From Nevskiaceae bacterium (GTDB lineage: Bacteria > Pseudomonadota > Gammaproteobacteria > Nevskiales > Nevskiaceae), in the NCBI GenBank assembly GCA_008012115.1, contig SSEB01000010.1, forward strand, positions 111,407-175,406: 64,000 nucleotides of DNA. Direction: 5' to 3'. The notes under the pieces were generated by a model. It worked only from the letters and a program-made list of their open reading frames with translations, had not been told where the DNA came from and did no database searches. Shown one piece after another: positions 49,298 through 59,633 of this stretch (the stretch's first letter is position 1; every line of letters starts with the position of its first letter). Both the position numbers and the translations under genes were made by a program.

Positions 49298-51978
49298 TGG
49301 GCGCTGAAATCGAGCTGGCGGAAGAGGAAGCCGCCTCCATTTTCAGCGCCAACAAGATCCGCGCCCGCCTGGCGCAGGATGGTCGCTCCATCGCCGCGTT
49401 CCGCGACACGCTGAAGTGGGGTCGCGAGCGCCTCGCCGGCCTGTTCCACGACGGCATGCCGGCGGACTCGCTGGTGCATGCCCGCGCGCACCTGGTCGAC
49501 GAGGTGCTGCGCGAGGCCTGGCTGAAGTTCCTGCCCGAGAACCCGCAGGGCCTGGCGATGATCGCGGTCGGCGGCTACGGCCGTGGCGAGCTGCTGCCCC
49601 ACTCGGACATCGACATCCTGCTGCTGCACGAGGCCGACGCACTGGAAACGCATCGCCGCGGACTGGAGCAACTCACCGCGTTTGGCTGGGACATCGGACT
49701 CGAGGTCGGCCAGAGCGTGAGAACGGTGCAGGACTGCCAGGATCAGGCCCGCGACGACATCACCGTCATGACCAACATGATGGAAGCACGCCCGCTGATC
49801 GGCGATGCGCGCCTGTTCACGGCCATGCAGGCGGCCATCGCACCCGACCAGATCTGGCCCGCCGACGCCTTCTACCGCGCCAAGCGCGAGGAGCAGGCGG
49901 CGCGCTACAAGAAGTACGACGACACCGGCTACAAGCTGGAGCCCAACGTCAAGGAAAGCCCCGGCGGCCTGCGCGACATCCACACCATCGGCTGGGTGGC
50001 CAAGCGCCATTTCGGCGTGCGCAACCTCATCGAGCTGCGCGACCGCGGTTTCCTCACCAAGCAGGAATGCGACGAATTGTTCGCGGGGCAGGATTTCCTG
50101 TGGCGCGTTCGCTTCGCGCTGCACATGATCACCGGGCGCCGCGAGGACCGCCTGCTGTTCGATCACCAGATCAAGGTCGCGGCGCTGTTCGGCTATGTCG
50201 ACTCCGACCACAACCGCGCGGTCGAGCAGTTCATGCAGCTCTACTACCGCACCATCAAGTCGCTGTCCTGCCTCAACGACGTCCTGCTGCAGCTGTTCGA
50301 TGAAGCCATCCTCCATCCCAAGGACGACGACGAGGTCAAGCCGATCAACTCGCGCTTCGGCGTTCGCAGCAATTACATCGAAGTGCGCGGCGAGGACGTC
50401 TTCCGCCAGCACCCGCACGCCCTGCTCGAAATCTTCCTGCTGATGCAGCAGAACCCGAAGATCGAGGGCATCCGCGCCAGCACCCTGCGCCTGATCCTGC
50501 GCGACAACCGCTACATCACCGATGCGGTGCGCGAGGACGTACGGGCGCGCAGCATCTTCATCGAGATGTTCCGCGAGGGCCGCGGCCTGACGCGCAACCT
50601 GCGCCGCATGAACCGCTACGGCGTACTGGGTCGTTACCTGCCCGCCTTCGGCAAGATCGTCGGCCTGATGCAGTACGACCTGTTCCACACCCTGACCGTG
50701 GACGAGCACACGCTGTACGTGCTGCGCAACGCGCGCCGCTATGCCATGAAGCGCTTCCGCGACGAGTTCCCGTTCTGCAGCGAGGTGATGGACCGCCTGG
50801 CCAAGCCGGAACTGCTGTATCTCGCCGCCTTCTTCCACGACATGGCCAAGGGGCGCGGCGGCGATCACTCGAAGCTGGGCGCCGACGAGGCGCGGCATTT
50901 CTGCCTCGATCACGGCCTCTCGCACAGCGACGCGGCGCTGGTGGCGTGGCTGGTGCAGAACCACCTGCTGATGTCGCTCACCGCGCAGAAGCAGGACCTG
51001 GCCGACCCGAACATCGTCAGCGAATTCGCCCACAAGGTGGCGGACCGCGCCCGCCTCGACTACCTGTTCCTGCTGACCTGCGCCGACATCCGCGGCACCA
51101 ACCCGGCCCTGTGGAATTCCTGGCGCGAAAGCCTGCTGACCAATCTCTACAACTCGGCCGCGCGCGCGCTCGAACGGGGTCTCAGCAACCCGTTGAACGA
51201 ATCCGAGATGGTGGCCGAGCGGCGCAGCCGGGCGCTGGCGCTGCTGGCGGAAAAGGGCATCAATCCGCAGCAGGCCAAGGACGTCTGGAGCCGCTTCGAG
51301 AACGATTATTTCCTGCGCCATACGCCGGAGGAGATCGCCTGGCACCTGCCCGAAATCCTGGCCTGCACCGAGGACCAGCTGCCGCTGGTGCTGGTGAAGT
51401 CGCTCGCCGACCTCGGCACCACGGTATTCATCTACACCCGCGACCGCGATCACCTCTTTGGCCTGACCACCGCGGTGCTGGCACGGCTGGGTCTCAACAT
51501 TCTCGACGCGCGACTCAACACCACGGCTGACAGCTTCACGCTGGACTCCTACGTGGTGATGGAAGGCGACGGCTCGCCGATCAGCAGCGATCATCGCTTC
51601 ATGGAGATCGCCGCGGCGCTGCGCAAAGTGCTCAGCGATCCCGACATCTCGATGGTCGACGTCAACCGCCGCGGTTCGCAGAAGCTCAAGCACTTCAACA
51701 CGCCGACCACGGTCTACTTCAGCCAGGACGAGGCGCGTCGCCGCACCATCCTCGAGTTGGTGACCGCCGACCAGCCCGGCCTGCTGTCGATGATCGGCCG
51801 CATCTTCCAGAAGCGCGGCATCCTGCTGGACGCCGCCAAGATCGGCACCATCGGCGAACGCGCCGAAGACGTCTTTTTCATCACCGACCGGATGCATCGG
51901 CCGATCGTCGATGAGAGAATTCTCGAGGACCTCCGCGAGGTCATCACCCGCACCCTCAACCGCAGCGAAACCAACTGA
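49297..51978 (+). CDS. glnD: Bifunctional uridylyltransferase/uridylyl-removing enzyme
   Basis: Nitrogen sensor: adds UMP to PII proteins when glutamine is low and removes it when high. 893 residues: nucleotidyltransferase domain with [19 protein letters not shown], a PII-interaction region, HD domain ([19 protein letters not shown]), and two C-terminal ACT domains ([40 protein letters not shown]). It follows map with a one-base overlap and precedes dapD by five bases, a common gammaproteobacterial order. Confidence 0.97.
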   Translation: MGAEIELAEEEAASIFSANKIRARLAQDGRSIAAFRDTLKWGRERLAGLFHDGMPADSLVHARAHLVDEVLREAWLKFLPENPQGLAMIAVGGYGRGELLPHSDIDILLLHEADALETHRRGLEQLTAFGWDIGLEVGQSVRTVQDCQDQARDDITVMTNMMEARPLIGDARLFTAMQAAIAPDQIWPADAFYRAKREEQAARYKKYDDTGYKLEPNVKESPGGLRDIHTIGWVAKRHFGVRNLIELRDRGFLTKQECDELFAGQDFLWRVRFALHMITGRREDRLLFDHQIKVAALFGYVDSDHNRAVEQFMQLYYRTIKSLSCLNDVLLQLFDEAILHPKDDDEVKPINSRFGVRSNYIEVRGEDVFRQHPHALLEIFLLMQQNPKIEGIRASTLRLILRDNRYITDAVREDVRARSIFIEMFREGRGLTRNLRRMNRYGVLGRYLPAFGKIVGLMQYDLFHTLTVDEHTLYVLRNARRYAMKRFRDEFPFCSEVMDRLAKPELLYLAAFFHDMAKGRGGDHSKLGADEARHFCLDHGLSHSDAALVAWLVQNHLLMSLTAQKQDLADPNIVSEFAHKVADRARLDYLFLLTCADIRGTNPALWNSWRESLLTNLYNSAARALERGLSNPLNESEMVAERRSRALALLAEKGINPQQAKDVWSRFENDYFLRHTPEEIAWHLPEILACTEDQLPLVLVKSLADLGTTVFIYTRDRDHLFGLTTAVLARLGLNILDARLNTTADSFTLDSYVVMEGDGSPISSDHRFMEIAAALRKVLSDPDISMVDVNRRGSQKLKHFNTPTTVYFSQDEARRRTILELVTADQPGLLSMIGRIFQKRGILLDAAKIGTIGERAEDVFFITDRMHRPIVDERILEDLREVITRTLNRSETN

Positions 51979-51983
51979 CCGCC

Positions 51984-52805
51984 ATGAACCTCGACGAACT
52001 GAAGAAAGCCATCGAAGCCGCCTGGGAGGCGCGCGACAACCTCAACAAGTGCGATGGCGTGCTGCGCAGCGCCGTGGAAAAAGTCATCGGTCTGCTCGAC
52101 AAGGGTGAGGCGCGCGTCGCCGAGCCGACGGCCTCCGGCTGGGTGGTCAACGAGTGGCTGAAGAAGGCGGTGCTGCTGTATTTCCGCCTGCACCCCAACG
52201 TGCCGGTGGAGATGGGCCGCCTGCAGGGTTACGACAAGGTGCCGCTGAAGTTCGCGGACTGGAGCGAAACTGATTTCGCCGCGCAGGGCGCGCGCGTGGT
52301 GCCGCCGGCGGCGGTGCGCAAGGGCGCCTTTATCGCGCCGGGCGCGATCCTGATGCCGTCCTACGTCAACATCGGCGGCTATGTCGGCGCAGGCACCATG
52401 GTGGATACCTGGGCCACGGTCGGCTCCTGTGCGCAGATCGGCGCCAATGTCCATCTCTCGGGCGGCGTCGGCATTGGCGGCGTGCTCGAACCGCTGCAGG
52501 CCAGCCCCACCATCATCGAGGACGATTGCTTCATTGGCGCGCGCTCCGAGATCGTCGAGGGTGTGATCGTCGAGAAGGGCGCGGTGATTTCGATGGGCGT
52601 GTTCATCGGCCAGTCGACGCCGATCTACGATCGCGAAACCGGCGAAGTGAGTTACGGTCGCGTACCCGCTGGCGCCGTCGTGGTGGCGGGTTCGCTGCCC
52701 AAGGACGGCGGCCGCTACAACCTCAACTGCGCGGTGATCGTGAAGAAGGTCGATGCGAAGACCCGTGCCAAGGTCGGCATCAACGCCCTGCTGCGCGACC
52801 TTTGA
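51984..52805 (+). CDS. dapD: Tetrahydrodipicolinate N-succinyltransferase
   Basis: Lysine/diaminopimelate pathway enzyme using succinyl-CoA. 273 residues starting [20 protein letters not shown], with a left-handed beta-helix ([60 protein letters not shown]) and the typical end [16 protein letters not shown]. Supports meso-DAP peptidoglycan. Five bases after glnD. Confidence 0.98.
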   Translation: MNLDELKKAIEAAWEARDNLNKCDGVLRSAVEKVIGLLDKGEARVAEPTASGWVVNEWLKKAVLLYFRLHPNVPVEMGRLQGYDKVPLKFADWSETDFAAQGARVVPPAAVRKGAFIAPGAILMPSYVNIGGYVGAGTMVDTWATVGSCAQIGANVHLSGGVGIGGVLEPLQASPTIIEDDCFIGARSEIVEGVIVEKGAVISMGVFIGQSTPIYDRETGEVSYGRVPAGAVVVAGSLPKDGGRYNLNCAVIVKKVDAKTRAKVGINALLRDL

Positions 52806-52844
52806 CACGATGCCGATGATCGTATCGTTGCTGCGGCCGCTGCC

Positions 52845-53975
52845 GTGAACGCGCCCTCGCCTGTGCTGGACCTGACGCGCGACCTGATCGCGCGCCGCTC
52901 GCTGACGCCGGACGATGCCGGCTGCTGTGCACTCATCGGCGAGCGTCTGGCGCGCCTCGGTTTTCGGTTGGAATGGCTCAACGCCAACGGCGTCACCAAC
53001 CTCTGGGCGACGCTGGGCAGCGGCGCCCCGCTGATGATTTTCGCCGGCCACACCGATGTGGTGCCGACCGGCCCGCTGGAGCAGTGGCACAGCGATCCCT
53101 TCGCACCGGCCATCCGAGACGGTGTGCTGTACGGCCGTGGCGCGGCCGACATGAAGTCCGGGCTTGCGGCGATGGTCTGCGCGGCAGAGCGATTCGTGGC
53201 GCGCGGCCCCATCAAGGGCACCCTGGCCTTCCTCATCACTAGCGACGAAGAGGGTCCCTGCCGCTTCGGCACCAAGCACGTGGTCGAGCAGTTGCAGGCG
53301 CGCGGCGTGAAGCCGGACTACGCCATCGTCGGCGAAGCGTCCAGCAACCTGCAGCTCGGTGACCGCATCATGATCGGCCGCCGCGGCTCGCTGGGCTGCG
53401 ATCTCAAGGTGCTCGGCAAGCAGGGCCACGTCGCCTACCCGCACAAGGCCGACAACCCGATCCACCGCCTGATGCCGGCGCTGGCGGAACTGGTGGCAAC
53501 GCGCTGGGACGAGGGCAATGCGCACTTCCCGCCGACGTCGTTCCAGATCTCCAATCTCCGCGCCGGCACCGGCGCCAACAACGTCATCCCTGGCGAAGCC
53601 GAGGTCGTCTTCAACTTCCGCTACTGCACCGAGCTGACCGCCGACGCGATCAAGGCGCGCGTCACCGCCGTGCTCGATCGCCACTGTCCGCGCTACGAGG
53701 CACAGTGGTGGCACACCGGCGAACCCTTCCTGACGCGACCGGGCCGGCTGATCGATGCGGCGCAAACCGCCATCGGCAGCGTCACCGGCCTGAAGCCGGA
53801 ACTGTTCACCGGCGGCGGCACCTCCGACGCCCGCTTCATCGCGCCCTGGGGCGCGGAGGTGGTCGAGATCGGACCGATCAACGACAGCATCCACAAGCTC
53901 AACGAGCACGTGAAGGTGGAGGATCTCGACCGCCTCTCGGCGATCTACGAAGGTGTGCTGGAGCGTCTGCTGTGA
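52845..53975 (+). CDS. dapE: Succinyl-diaminopimelate desuccinylase
   Basis: M20 zinc metallopeptidase; next lysine-pathway step after DapD/DapC. 376 residues from GTG 52845 (NAPSPVLDLTRDLIARRSLT). Metal motifs AGHTDVVPTGP, YGRGAADMKSGLAAMV and ITSDEEGP are present, and GGTSDARFIAPWGAEVVEIG near the end. It begins 39 bases after dapD and its stop overlaps the next gene start. Confidence 0.96.
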   Translation: MNAPSPVLDLTRDLIARRSLTPDDAGCCALIGERLARLGFRLEWLNANGVTNLWATLGSGAPLMIFAGHTDVVPTGPLEQWHSDPFAPAIRDGVLYGRGAADMKSGLAAMVCAAERFVARGPIKGTLAFLITSDEEGPCRFGTKHVVEQLQARGVKPDYAIVGEASSNLQLGDRIMIGRRGSLGCDLKVLGKQGHVAYPHKADNPIHRLMPALAELVATRWDEGNAHFPPTSFQISNLRAGTGANNVIPGEAEVVFNFRYCTELTADAIKARVTAVLDRHCPRYEAQWWHTGEPFLTRPGRLIDAAQTAIGSVTGLKPELFTGGGTSDARFIAPWGAEVVEIGPINDSIHKLNEHVKVEDLDRLSAIYEGVLERLL

Positions 53976-54976
53976 AAAAAGACGGCGCGCCGGAGCCCGG
54001 CGACGGCTTCGCGCCGTCCTGGCTGATCCGCCACGCGCAGATCCAGTCGATCCTCGCCACCAAGAGTCCACGCCGCCGGCTCTGGCTCAAGCGCGGCAGC
54101 CGCATGGAGGCTGTCCAGCAGGCCCACGTGCTCGACTGCGGCGACGGCGTGCGGCTCACCGGCCTGCACTCGCGCCAGCCCGAAGGCACCGCGCCGCGCG
54201 GGCTGGCCGTATTGATCCACGGCTGGGAAGGCTCGCACGAATCCGTCTACCTGTACTCGATGGCCTGCGTGCTCTACCAGGCCGGCTACAACATCTTCCG
54301 TCTCAACCTGCGCGATCACGGCGGCACCCACGCGCTCAACCGAGAGATGTTCCACTCTGCGCGCTTCGATGAAGTGCTGGGTGCCATGCGGGCCATCCAG
54401 GCGCTGGACACGACGCAGCCGCTCTACGTCATCGGCTTCTCACTTGGCGGCAACTTCGCCCTGCGCGTGGCGCTGCGCGGACCGGCGCAGGGCGTCACAC
54501 CACGGCTGACCATCGGCATCTCGCCGGCGATCAATCCCGCCGCCACCATCCGCGCCATCGATCACGGCCCAGGGCTGTTCCGCGCCTACTTCCTCGACAA
54601 GTGGCGCAAGACCCTGCGGGCGAAGAAGGCGGCGTGGCCGGACTACGACTTCAGCGTCTTCGAGCGCACCGACAGCCTGTGGGAAACCACGCGCCACTTT
54701 GCCGAGCGCTTCACCGAGTACGGCGACATGGACCGCTACTTCGCCGCCTACACGCTGACGCCGCAGATGCTGATGGCATCGCCCGCGCCGGTGGCGGTGA
54801 TCACCGCACAGGACGATTCGGTGATTCCCTTCGCGGATTTCGCGGGCCTGGAAGCGCGCGGCGCGGTGCGCGCCTACCTGGCCACGGCGCGCGGCGGCCA
54901 CTGCGGCTTCATCGAAAACCTGCGCATGAGCAGCTGGGCGGAAAAGCGCGTGCTGGAGCTGCTGGCGGCCCATTGA
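53972..54976 (+). CDS. Alpha/beta-hydrolase, YheT/EMB8 type
   Basis: A 334-residue hydrolase starting at GTG 53972, which overlaps the dapE stop (GTGA). Oxyanion region LIHGWEGSHESVYLYSM, RLNLRDHGGTHALN, nucleophile serine in YVIGFSLGGNFALR, acid region ITAQDDSVIPF, and the catalytic histidine in ARGGHCGFIE. Homologues act on esters or lipids and often follow dap or argininosuccinate genes; the substrate is unknown. Element copy 8 follows its stop by 15 bases. Confidence 0.85.
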   Translation: MKKDGAPEPGDGFAPSWLIRHAQIQSILATKSPRRRLWLKRGSRMEAVQQAHVLDCGDGVRLTGLHSRQPEGTAPRGLAVLIHGWEGSHESVYLYSMACVLYQAGYNIFRLNLRDHGGTHALNREMFHSARFDEVLGAMRAIQALDTTQPLYVIGFSLGGNFALRVALRGPAQGVTPRLTIGISPAINPAATIRAIDHGPGLFRAYFLDKWRKTLRAKKAAWPDYDFSVFERTDSLWETTRHFAERFTEYGDMDRYFAAYTLTPQMLMASPAPVAVITAQDDSVIPFADFAGLEARGAVRAYLATARGGHCGFIENLRMSSWAEKRVLELLAAH

Positions 54977-54991
54977 ACGAGGCCCTGGGAC

Positions 54992-55105
54992 GCCACCCGC
55001 TGTCGACCGTTTACCCAGGTAAAATGTTATATTTTATTTATACAATTTAAAATCAGTAAATAAAATATCACGATTTCTTCAAAGAAATCCCTGATAGCGG
55101 GTGGC
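54992..55105. repeat. 114-bp AT-core palindromic element, copy 8
   Basis: Perfect termini GCCACCCGCT (54992-55001) and AGCGGGTGGC (55096-55105). Arms 24 bp; core 55026-55071 of 46 bp, GTTAT...ATCAC. Both arms carry perfect inner palindromes: TTTACCCAGGTAAA on the left and GATTTCTTCAAAGAAATC on the right. It lies between two convergent genes, 15 bp and 13 bp from their stop codons. Confidence 0.92.
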
Positions 55106-55118
55106 GGATTTTCCAGCC

Positions 55119-55907
55119 TCAGGTGACCTTGGCGCGCTTGATGACCTGCGAGAACAGGCTCGGCGCGAAGCGCTTGAGGTGCACGAGCTGCGCCTCCAGT
55201 CCGATCAGCACTTCCTCGCGGTCCGACGCCACCGCGCTCCAGATTTTCTCGGCGCACAGCCGCGGGTCCATGCCCTTGGCCTGGGCCTCATCCATCTTGC
55301 CGTGGGCGCCGCCATCGCCGGACAGCGCATTGACCGAAATCTGCGTGCGCACAAATCCTGGGCAGACCGTGGTGAACCGCACGCCGTCGCGCCACAACTC
55401 CGCCCGTGCCGCCTCGGTGTAGCCGTTGAGCGCGTGCTTGGCGGCGCAGTAGCCGGTGCGCAGCGGCGCACCGAACTTGCCGGCGACGCTGCTGACCATC
55501 ACCACGTGGCCGGACTTGCGCGCCGCCATGCCCGGCAACACGGCACCGGTCAGCGCCACCGGCGCGAAGTAATCCAGCTCCATCAAGCGACGGTAGACCG
55601 CCATGTCGGTATCCACCGCCAGGCTGCGCTGGCTGGCGCCGGCGTTGTTGACCAGCACGTCGACCAGCCCGAAGAATTTTTCCGCCTGCGACGCAATCCT
55701 GCCGGCATCAAAGTTCAGCAGATCGAACGGCAGCACCGCGACCTTGGCGGGATCGGCGCAGCGCAGGCGCACGCGCTCCAGCTCGTCCGCACGCCGCGCG
55801 CTCAGGATCAGCCGCGCACCCTGCTCGGACGCGGTCAGCGCCAGCGCCTCGCCGATGCCGCCGGACGCGCCGGTGATCCAGACGACTTTGCCTGCCAGTT
55901 CGGTCAT
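55119..55907 (-). CDS. Short-chain dehydrogenase/reductase
   Basis: A 262-residue NAD(P)-dependent SDR from ATG 55907, with a GGAGAA ribosome-binding site. N-terminal [32 protein letters not shown], the serine in [14 protein letters not shown] and the Tyr-x3-Lys pair in [17 protein letters not shown] are complete. The C-terminal part ([20 protein letters not shown]) is of the DltE/sorbitol-type SDR group; the substrate cannot be told. Followed (on its own strand) by element copy 8. Confidence 0.88.
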   Translation of the reverse strand: MTELAGKVVWITGASGGIGEALALTASEQGARLILSARRADELERVRLRCADPAKVAVLPFDLLNFDAGRIASQAEKFFGLVDVLVNNAGASQRSLAVDTDMAVYRRLMELDYFAPVALTGAVLPGMAARKSGHVVMVSSVAGKFGAPLRTGYCAAKHALNGYTEAARAELWRDGVRFTTVCPGFVRTQISVNALSGDGGAHGKMDEAQAKGMDPRLCAEKIWSAVASDREEVLIGLEAQLVHLKRFAPSLFSQVIKRAKVT

Positions 55908-55981
55908 GTTGGTCTTCTCCTCGCATTCGCAATGGCGCCTATCTTGCCACGCGCAACCGCGAGGCCATCGGCGACGCCCAT

Positions 55982-56021
55982 AAAAAAAACCGCTCGCGGC
56001 ACGGGGCACGCGAGCGGTTTT
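55982..56021. terminator. Bidirectional terminator after fba
   Basis: AACCGCTCGCG (55988-55998) and CGCGAGCGGTT (56009-56019) form an 11-bp stem. On the - strand the stem ends in a run of eight T, and on the + strand TTTT follows. It terminates fba transcription and insulates the SDR gene. Confidence 0.85.
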
Positions 56022-56036
56022 ACCAGCAATGTGGAA

Positions 56037-57053
56037 TCAGGCGGCCTTTTCCAGACCCGCGTTCCACTGGCCCAGCGCCGCCAGGCCGTTCATCTTGGCG
56101 CGGTGCAGGTGCGCCTTCTTGCCGGCGTCGACATTCTTGCCGGCCCAGGCCTTGAGCGCAGCGGCCTGCAAGGCGCGGCCGTAGGAGAAGGTGAGCTTCC
56201 AAGGCAGGTTGCCGGCCTTGTTCATCTCGTCGAGATGCGCAGTGGCGTCGACGTCCGACTGGCCGCCCGAGAGGAAGGCGATGCCCGGCACCGCGGCCGG
56301 CACGTGGCGCTTGAGCACGCGCAGCGTCGCCGCGGCCACGGTCTTGTGATCCGCCTGCGTCGGGCACTTCTTGCCCGGCACGATCATGTTGGGCTTGAGC
56401 ACGATGCCCTCCAGCAGCACCTTCTGGAAGTACAGCTGGCTGAAGGTTTCCTGCAGCATCCAGCTGGTGACCTGCTCGCAGGTCTCGAGGGTGTTGTCGC
56501 CGTCCATCAGCACTTCCGGCTCGACGATGGGCACGATGCCGGCTTCCTGGCACAGCGCCGCGTAACGGGCCAGCGCATGGGCGTTGGTCTGGATCGCGTT
56601 GTAGGTCGGCGCGCCGTCGCCGATGGCAATGACCGCGCGCCACTTGGCAAAGCGGGCACCGGCCTCGCGGTACTTCACCAGGCGCTCGCGCAGGCCGTCG
56701 AGGCCCTCGGTGATGGTTTCATCCTTGGCGCCGCCGACCAGGGGCTTGGCACCCTTGTCGACCTTGATGCCCGGGATCACGCCCTTGGACTCCAGCAGCT
56801 TGGGGAACGGCGTGCCGTCCAGGCCCTTCTGGAACAGCGTTTCCTCGAACAGGATCACACCGCTGGTGTGCTGCTCGAAACCCGGCGTGGTGAACAGCAT
56901 GTCGCGGTAGGCCTGGCGGTTGGCCTCGGTGTTCTCGACATTGATGCTCTTGAAGCGCTTTTCGATGGTGCCGGTGCTCTCGTCGGCGGCCAGCAGGCCC
57001 TTGCCCGCAGCCACCATGGCACGCGCGGTCTCGTTGAGTACTTTCTCGTTCAT
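56037..57053 (-). CDS. Fructose-bisphosphate aldolase, class I
   Basis: Cleaves fructose 1,6-bisphosphate to triose phosphates. 338 residues of the eukaryote-type, metal-free class: [36 protein letters not shown], the Schiff-base lysine in [13 protein letters not shown] and [20 protein letters not shown], with the C-terminal [20 protein letters not shown] class I enzyme is less usual than class II in gammaproteobacteria but widely found. It is monocistronic and followed by a strong terminator. Confidence 0.95.
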   Translation of the reverse strand: MNEKVLNETARAMVAAGKGLLAADESTGTIEKRFKSINVENTEANRQAYRDMLFTTPGFEQHTSGVILFEETLFQKGLDGTPFPKLLESKGVIPGIKVDKGAKPLVGGAKDETITEGLDGLRERLVKYREAGARFAKWRAVIAIGDGAPTYNAIQTNAHALARYAALCQEAGIVPIVEPEVLMDGDNTLETCEQVTSWMLQETFSQLYFQKVLLEGIVLKPNMIVPGKKCPTQADHKTVAAATLRVLKRHVPAAVPGIAFLSGGQSDVDATAHLDEMNKAGNLPWKLTFSYGRALQAAALKAWAGKNVDAGKKAHLHRAKMNGLAALGQWNAGLEKAA

Positions 57054-57153
57054 GACAAAAAAACTCCGCAGGTCGTCGGTCAGGGCCGGATAGTTGGAAA
57101 AACTGCCAAGGCGCGGATTTTAGGCGATGAAACACGCGCTTGCAGCAGAAAAT

Positions 57154-57241
57154 TGGCGGAGAGGGAGGGATTCGAACCCCCGGAACCTTTCGATTCAGCG
57201 GTTTTCAAGACCGCCGCAATAGACCACTCTGCCACCTCTCC
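57154..57241 (-). tRNA. tRNA-Ser(TGA)
   Basis: 88 bases, CCA-encoded 3' end (+ strand TGG at 57154). Reads GGAGAGGTGGCAGAGTGGTC, the anticodon loop CTTGAAA between GCGGT and ACCGC (anticodon TGA), a long serine-type variable arm, TTCGAATCC in the T arm, and ends CCTCTCCGCCA. A TATAAT box lies 11 bases upstream. Confidence 0.97.
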
Positions 57242-57252
57242 GTGCGGCGCGG

Positions 57253-57258
57253 ATTATA
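57253..57258 (-). promoter_or_regulatory. -10 box of tRNA-Ser
   Basis: TATAAT on the - strand (ATTATA on +), 11 bases before the tRNA 5' end at 57241. The -35 region is unclear and would overlap the promoter of the divergent tRNA-Thr. Confidence 0.55.
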
Positions 57259-57276
57259 CCTGCGCAGGTGAAAACA

Positions 57277-57306
57277 TTGTCCCTGAGACAGGCGAGCCTC
57301 TATAAT
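57277..57306 (+). promoter_or_regulatory. Promoter of tRNA-Thr
   Basis: TTGTCC (57277-57282), 18-bp spacer, TATAAT (57301-57306). The tRNA 5' end is ten bases after the -10 box. The two tRNA genes diverge from this 75-bp region. Confidence 0.7.
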
Positions 57307-57316
57307 CCGCGCCCGC

Positions 57317-57392
<76 letters not shown>

Positions 57393-57401
57393 GCAACAAG
57401 C

Positions 57402-57428
57402 AAGGCTTGCCCCGGCGCAAGCCTTTTT
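57402..57428 (+). terminator. Terminator of tRNA-Thr
   Basis: AAGGCTTGC (57402-57410), a 6-base loop, GCAAGCCTT and TTTTT. A perfect 9-bp stem with a T tract. Confidence 0.88.
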
Positions 57429-57509
57429 TGTATCCGCGCCTCGCCAGCGCATGGAGCCTCGCGCTGACGCCTTGACGGACGCCGTGCAGACAGCCCCAGC
57501 ACCCTCGAC

Positions 57510-59609
57510 TCAGGCCGCCGCGCGCTCCACCGTCACCGGCACGCCGTTGAGCGCCGCGTTGCCGGAGACATCGAGATCGGTTTCGTCGGTCAGGTCATTG
57601 TTGCTGGCACCGGGGTGCGCCGCGGCGATGCCGAGACGGATGCCGGCGCGATCATGCCCCCAGCCATGCGGCAGGCTCACCACGCCCGGCATCATCTCGT
57701 CGCTGGCCTTGACCTCGACCAGCACTTCGCCAACGCGGGAACTGACGCGCACCCGCTCGCCATCGGCGAGGCCGCGACGGCTCAGATCGCCGGGATTCAT
57801 CAGCAGCTGGTGGCGCGGCTCGCCTTTCACTAGGCGGCGGGAGTTGTGCATCCAGGAGTTGTTGCTGCGGACATGGCGACGCCCGATCAGGCGCAGCTCA
57901 GCCGTCACCGGCACCGGGGTTTGCAGGCTCTGGGCGAACGCGGCGAGTTCCGCCAGCATCTCCGGCGGTGCCGCCTGGATGCGGCGAATGGCATGAAACA
58001 GGCGCTGCGGCAATGACGGCCGCAGGGCGCCGAGATCGACGCCATGCGGCTGCTCGCGCAACTGCTGCAACGTCAGCTTGTGCGGACCGATGCGCAGACC
58101 CATGTCGAGAATCTGGTCCGGACGCGGCGCTGGCCGCGAAGGCTGCCCCAGACCAGTGGCGATGCGCTGCCCCAGGGCGGCAAAGATTTGCCAGTCGTGG
58201 CGCGCATCGTCCGGCCGCTCGAACAGCGGCGTGTTGTAGCGGGTGGTGTTGCGCACGGCGAAATGATGAAAGATCAGGTCATAGTGATCGTGCTCCAGCG
58301 CGCAGGTCGGCGGCAGGATGACGTGCGCATGGCGCGTGGTTTCGTTGAGATAAAGATCGACGCTGACCATGAAGTCCAGCGACGCCAGCGCACGGTCGAG
58401 GCGGCGCCCGTTGGGCGTCGACAGCACCGGGTTGCCGGCGATGGTGACCAGCGCCCGGACCTGCCCCTCGCCAGGCGTCTCGATTTCTTCGGCCAGGGCC
58501 GCCACCGGCAGTTCGCCGCCGAACTCGGGCAGGCCGCGCACGCGACTGCGCCACTGCGCGAAATGTCCCGGCTTGCTGGCCGGGTTCTGCACCAGGTCCA
58601 GCGCCGGCTGCGGGAACAGCAGACCGCCCTCGCGATCGAGGTTGCCGGTGCTCAGGTTGATCAACTGGATCACCCACTGGCACAGGGTGCCACGCCGTTG
58701 CGTGGACACGCCCATGCGGCCGTAGCAGGCGGCGCCCTCGGCCTGCGCGAATTCGCGCGCGATGCGACGGATGGTCGGCGGATCGATCCCGCAGTCAGCG
58801 GACAGCGCCGCGAAATCGAGTGCCTGCACCGCCTGGGTTGCGGCGACGAGGCCGTCGGTGAACTCGGCCAGGCGTCCCGGGCGGGCCAGCCCCTCGTCGA
58901 GCAGGGTCTTGAGCAGGGCCAGCAGGAAGGCCGCGTCGCCGCCTGGCCGGATGAACAGATGCTCGTCGGCGACCTGCGCCGTCTCGCTGCGACGCGGGTC
59001 CAGCACCACCATCTTTCCGCCCCGAGCCTGCAGAGCCTTCAGCCGGTCGCGGAAATCAGGCACGGTCATCAGGCTGCCGTTGGAGGCCATCGGATTGGCG
59101 CCCAGCACCAGGAAATAACGGGTGCGGTCGATGTCCGTGATCGGCACCAGCAGCTGGTGCCCGTACATCCACATCGCCACCAGCTGGTGCGGCAACTGGT
59201 CCACCGAGGTCGCCGAGTAGCGGCTGCGCGTTTTCAACGGCCCCAGGAACGAGGAAGCCGAGGTCATCACCCCGTAGTTGTGCACGCTGGGATTGCCGAG
59301 ATACGCCGCGATGCTGTTGGCACCGTGGGCGCGGTGAATCCTCAACAGGTTTTCCGCGACGTAGTCATACGCCGCATCCCAGCCCATCTCCTCCCAGTGC
59401 TGGCCGACACGGCGCAGCGGCCGGCGAAGGCGGTCCGGGTCCTCGTAAATGTCCTTGAGTGCGACCGCCTTGGGGCAGATGTGACCGCGTGAAAGCGGAT
59501 CGGCATCATCGCCACGGATGGAGAGGATCTGCGTGTCGCGGACACGGAATTCAAGTCCGCAAATCGCCTCGCAGAGATTGCAGGCGCCGTAGTGGGTGCG
59601 TTCGCTCAA
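57510..59609 (-). CDS. Molybdopterin oxidoreductase of the MopB superfamily
   Basis: A 699-residue oxidoreductase with an N-terminal 4Fe-4S motif (ACNLCEAICGLEF followed by GHICPKA), the Mo-bisMGD domains (YLGNPSVHNYGVMTSAS, LVLGANPMASNGSLMTVPD, VVLDPRRSETAQVADEHLFI, NPVLSTPNGRRLDRAL) and a C-terminal dinucleotide-binding end with RLVKGEPRHQLLMNPGDLSRR. No Tat-type signal peptide is seen at the start, so it should be cytoplasmic. Substrate unknown: assimilatory nitrate reductase, formate-type dehydrogenase or acetylene-hydratase-like functions are all possible. No partner electron-transfer subunit is adjacent. Confidence 0.85.
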   Translation of the reverse strand: MSERTHYGACNLCEAICGLEFRVRDTQILSIRGDDADPLSRGHICPKAVALKDIYEDPDRLRRPLRRVGQHWEEMGWDAAYDYVAENLLRIHRAHGANSIAAYLGNPSVHNYGVMTSASSFLGPLKTRSRYSATSVDQLPHQLVAMWMYGHQLLVPITDIDRTRYFLVLGANPMASNGSLMTVPDFRDRLKALQARGGKMVVLDPRRSETAQVADEHLFIRPGGDAAFLLALLKTLLDEGLARPGRLAEFTDGLVAATQAVQALDFAALSADCGIDPPTIRRIAREFAQAEGAACYGRMGVSTQRRGTLCQWVIQLINLSTGNLDREGGLLFPQPALDLVQNPASKPGHFAQWRSRVRGLPEFGGELPVAALAEEIETPGEGQVRALVTIAGNPVLSTPNGRRLDRALASLDFMVSVDLYLNETTRHAHVILPPTCALEHDHYDLIFHHFAVRNTTRYNTPLFERPDDARHDWQIFAALGQRIATGLGQPSRPAPRPDQILDMGLRIGPHKLTLQQLREQPHGVDLGALRPSLPQRLFHAIRRIQAAPPEMLAELAAFAQSLQTPVPVTAELRLIGRRHVRSNNSWMHNSRRLVKGEPRHQLLMNPGDLSRRGLADGERVRVSSRVGEVLVEVKASDEMMPGVVSLPHGWGHDRAGIRLGIAAAHPGASNNDLTDETDLDVSGNAALNGVPVTVERAAA

Positions 59610-59633
59610 GGGTCGCTCCGCGGTCAGCAGGCC

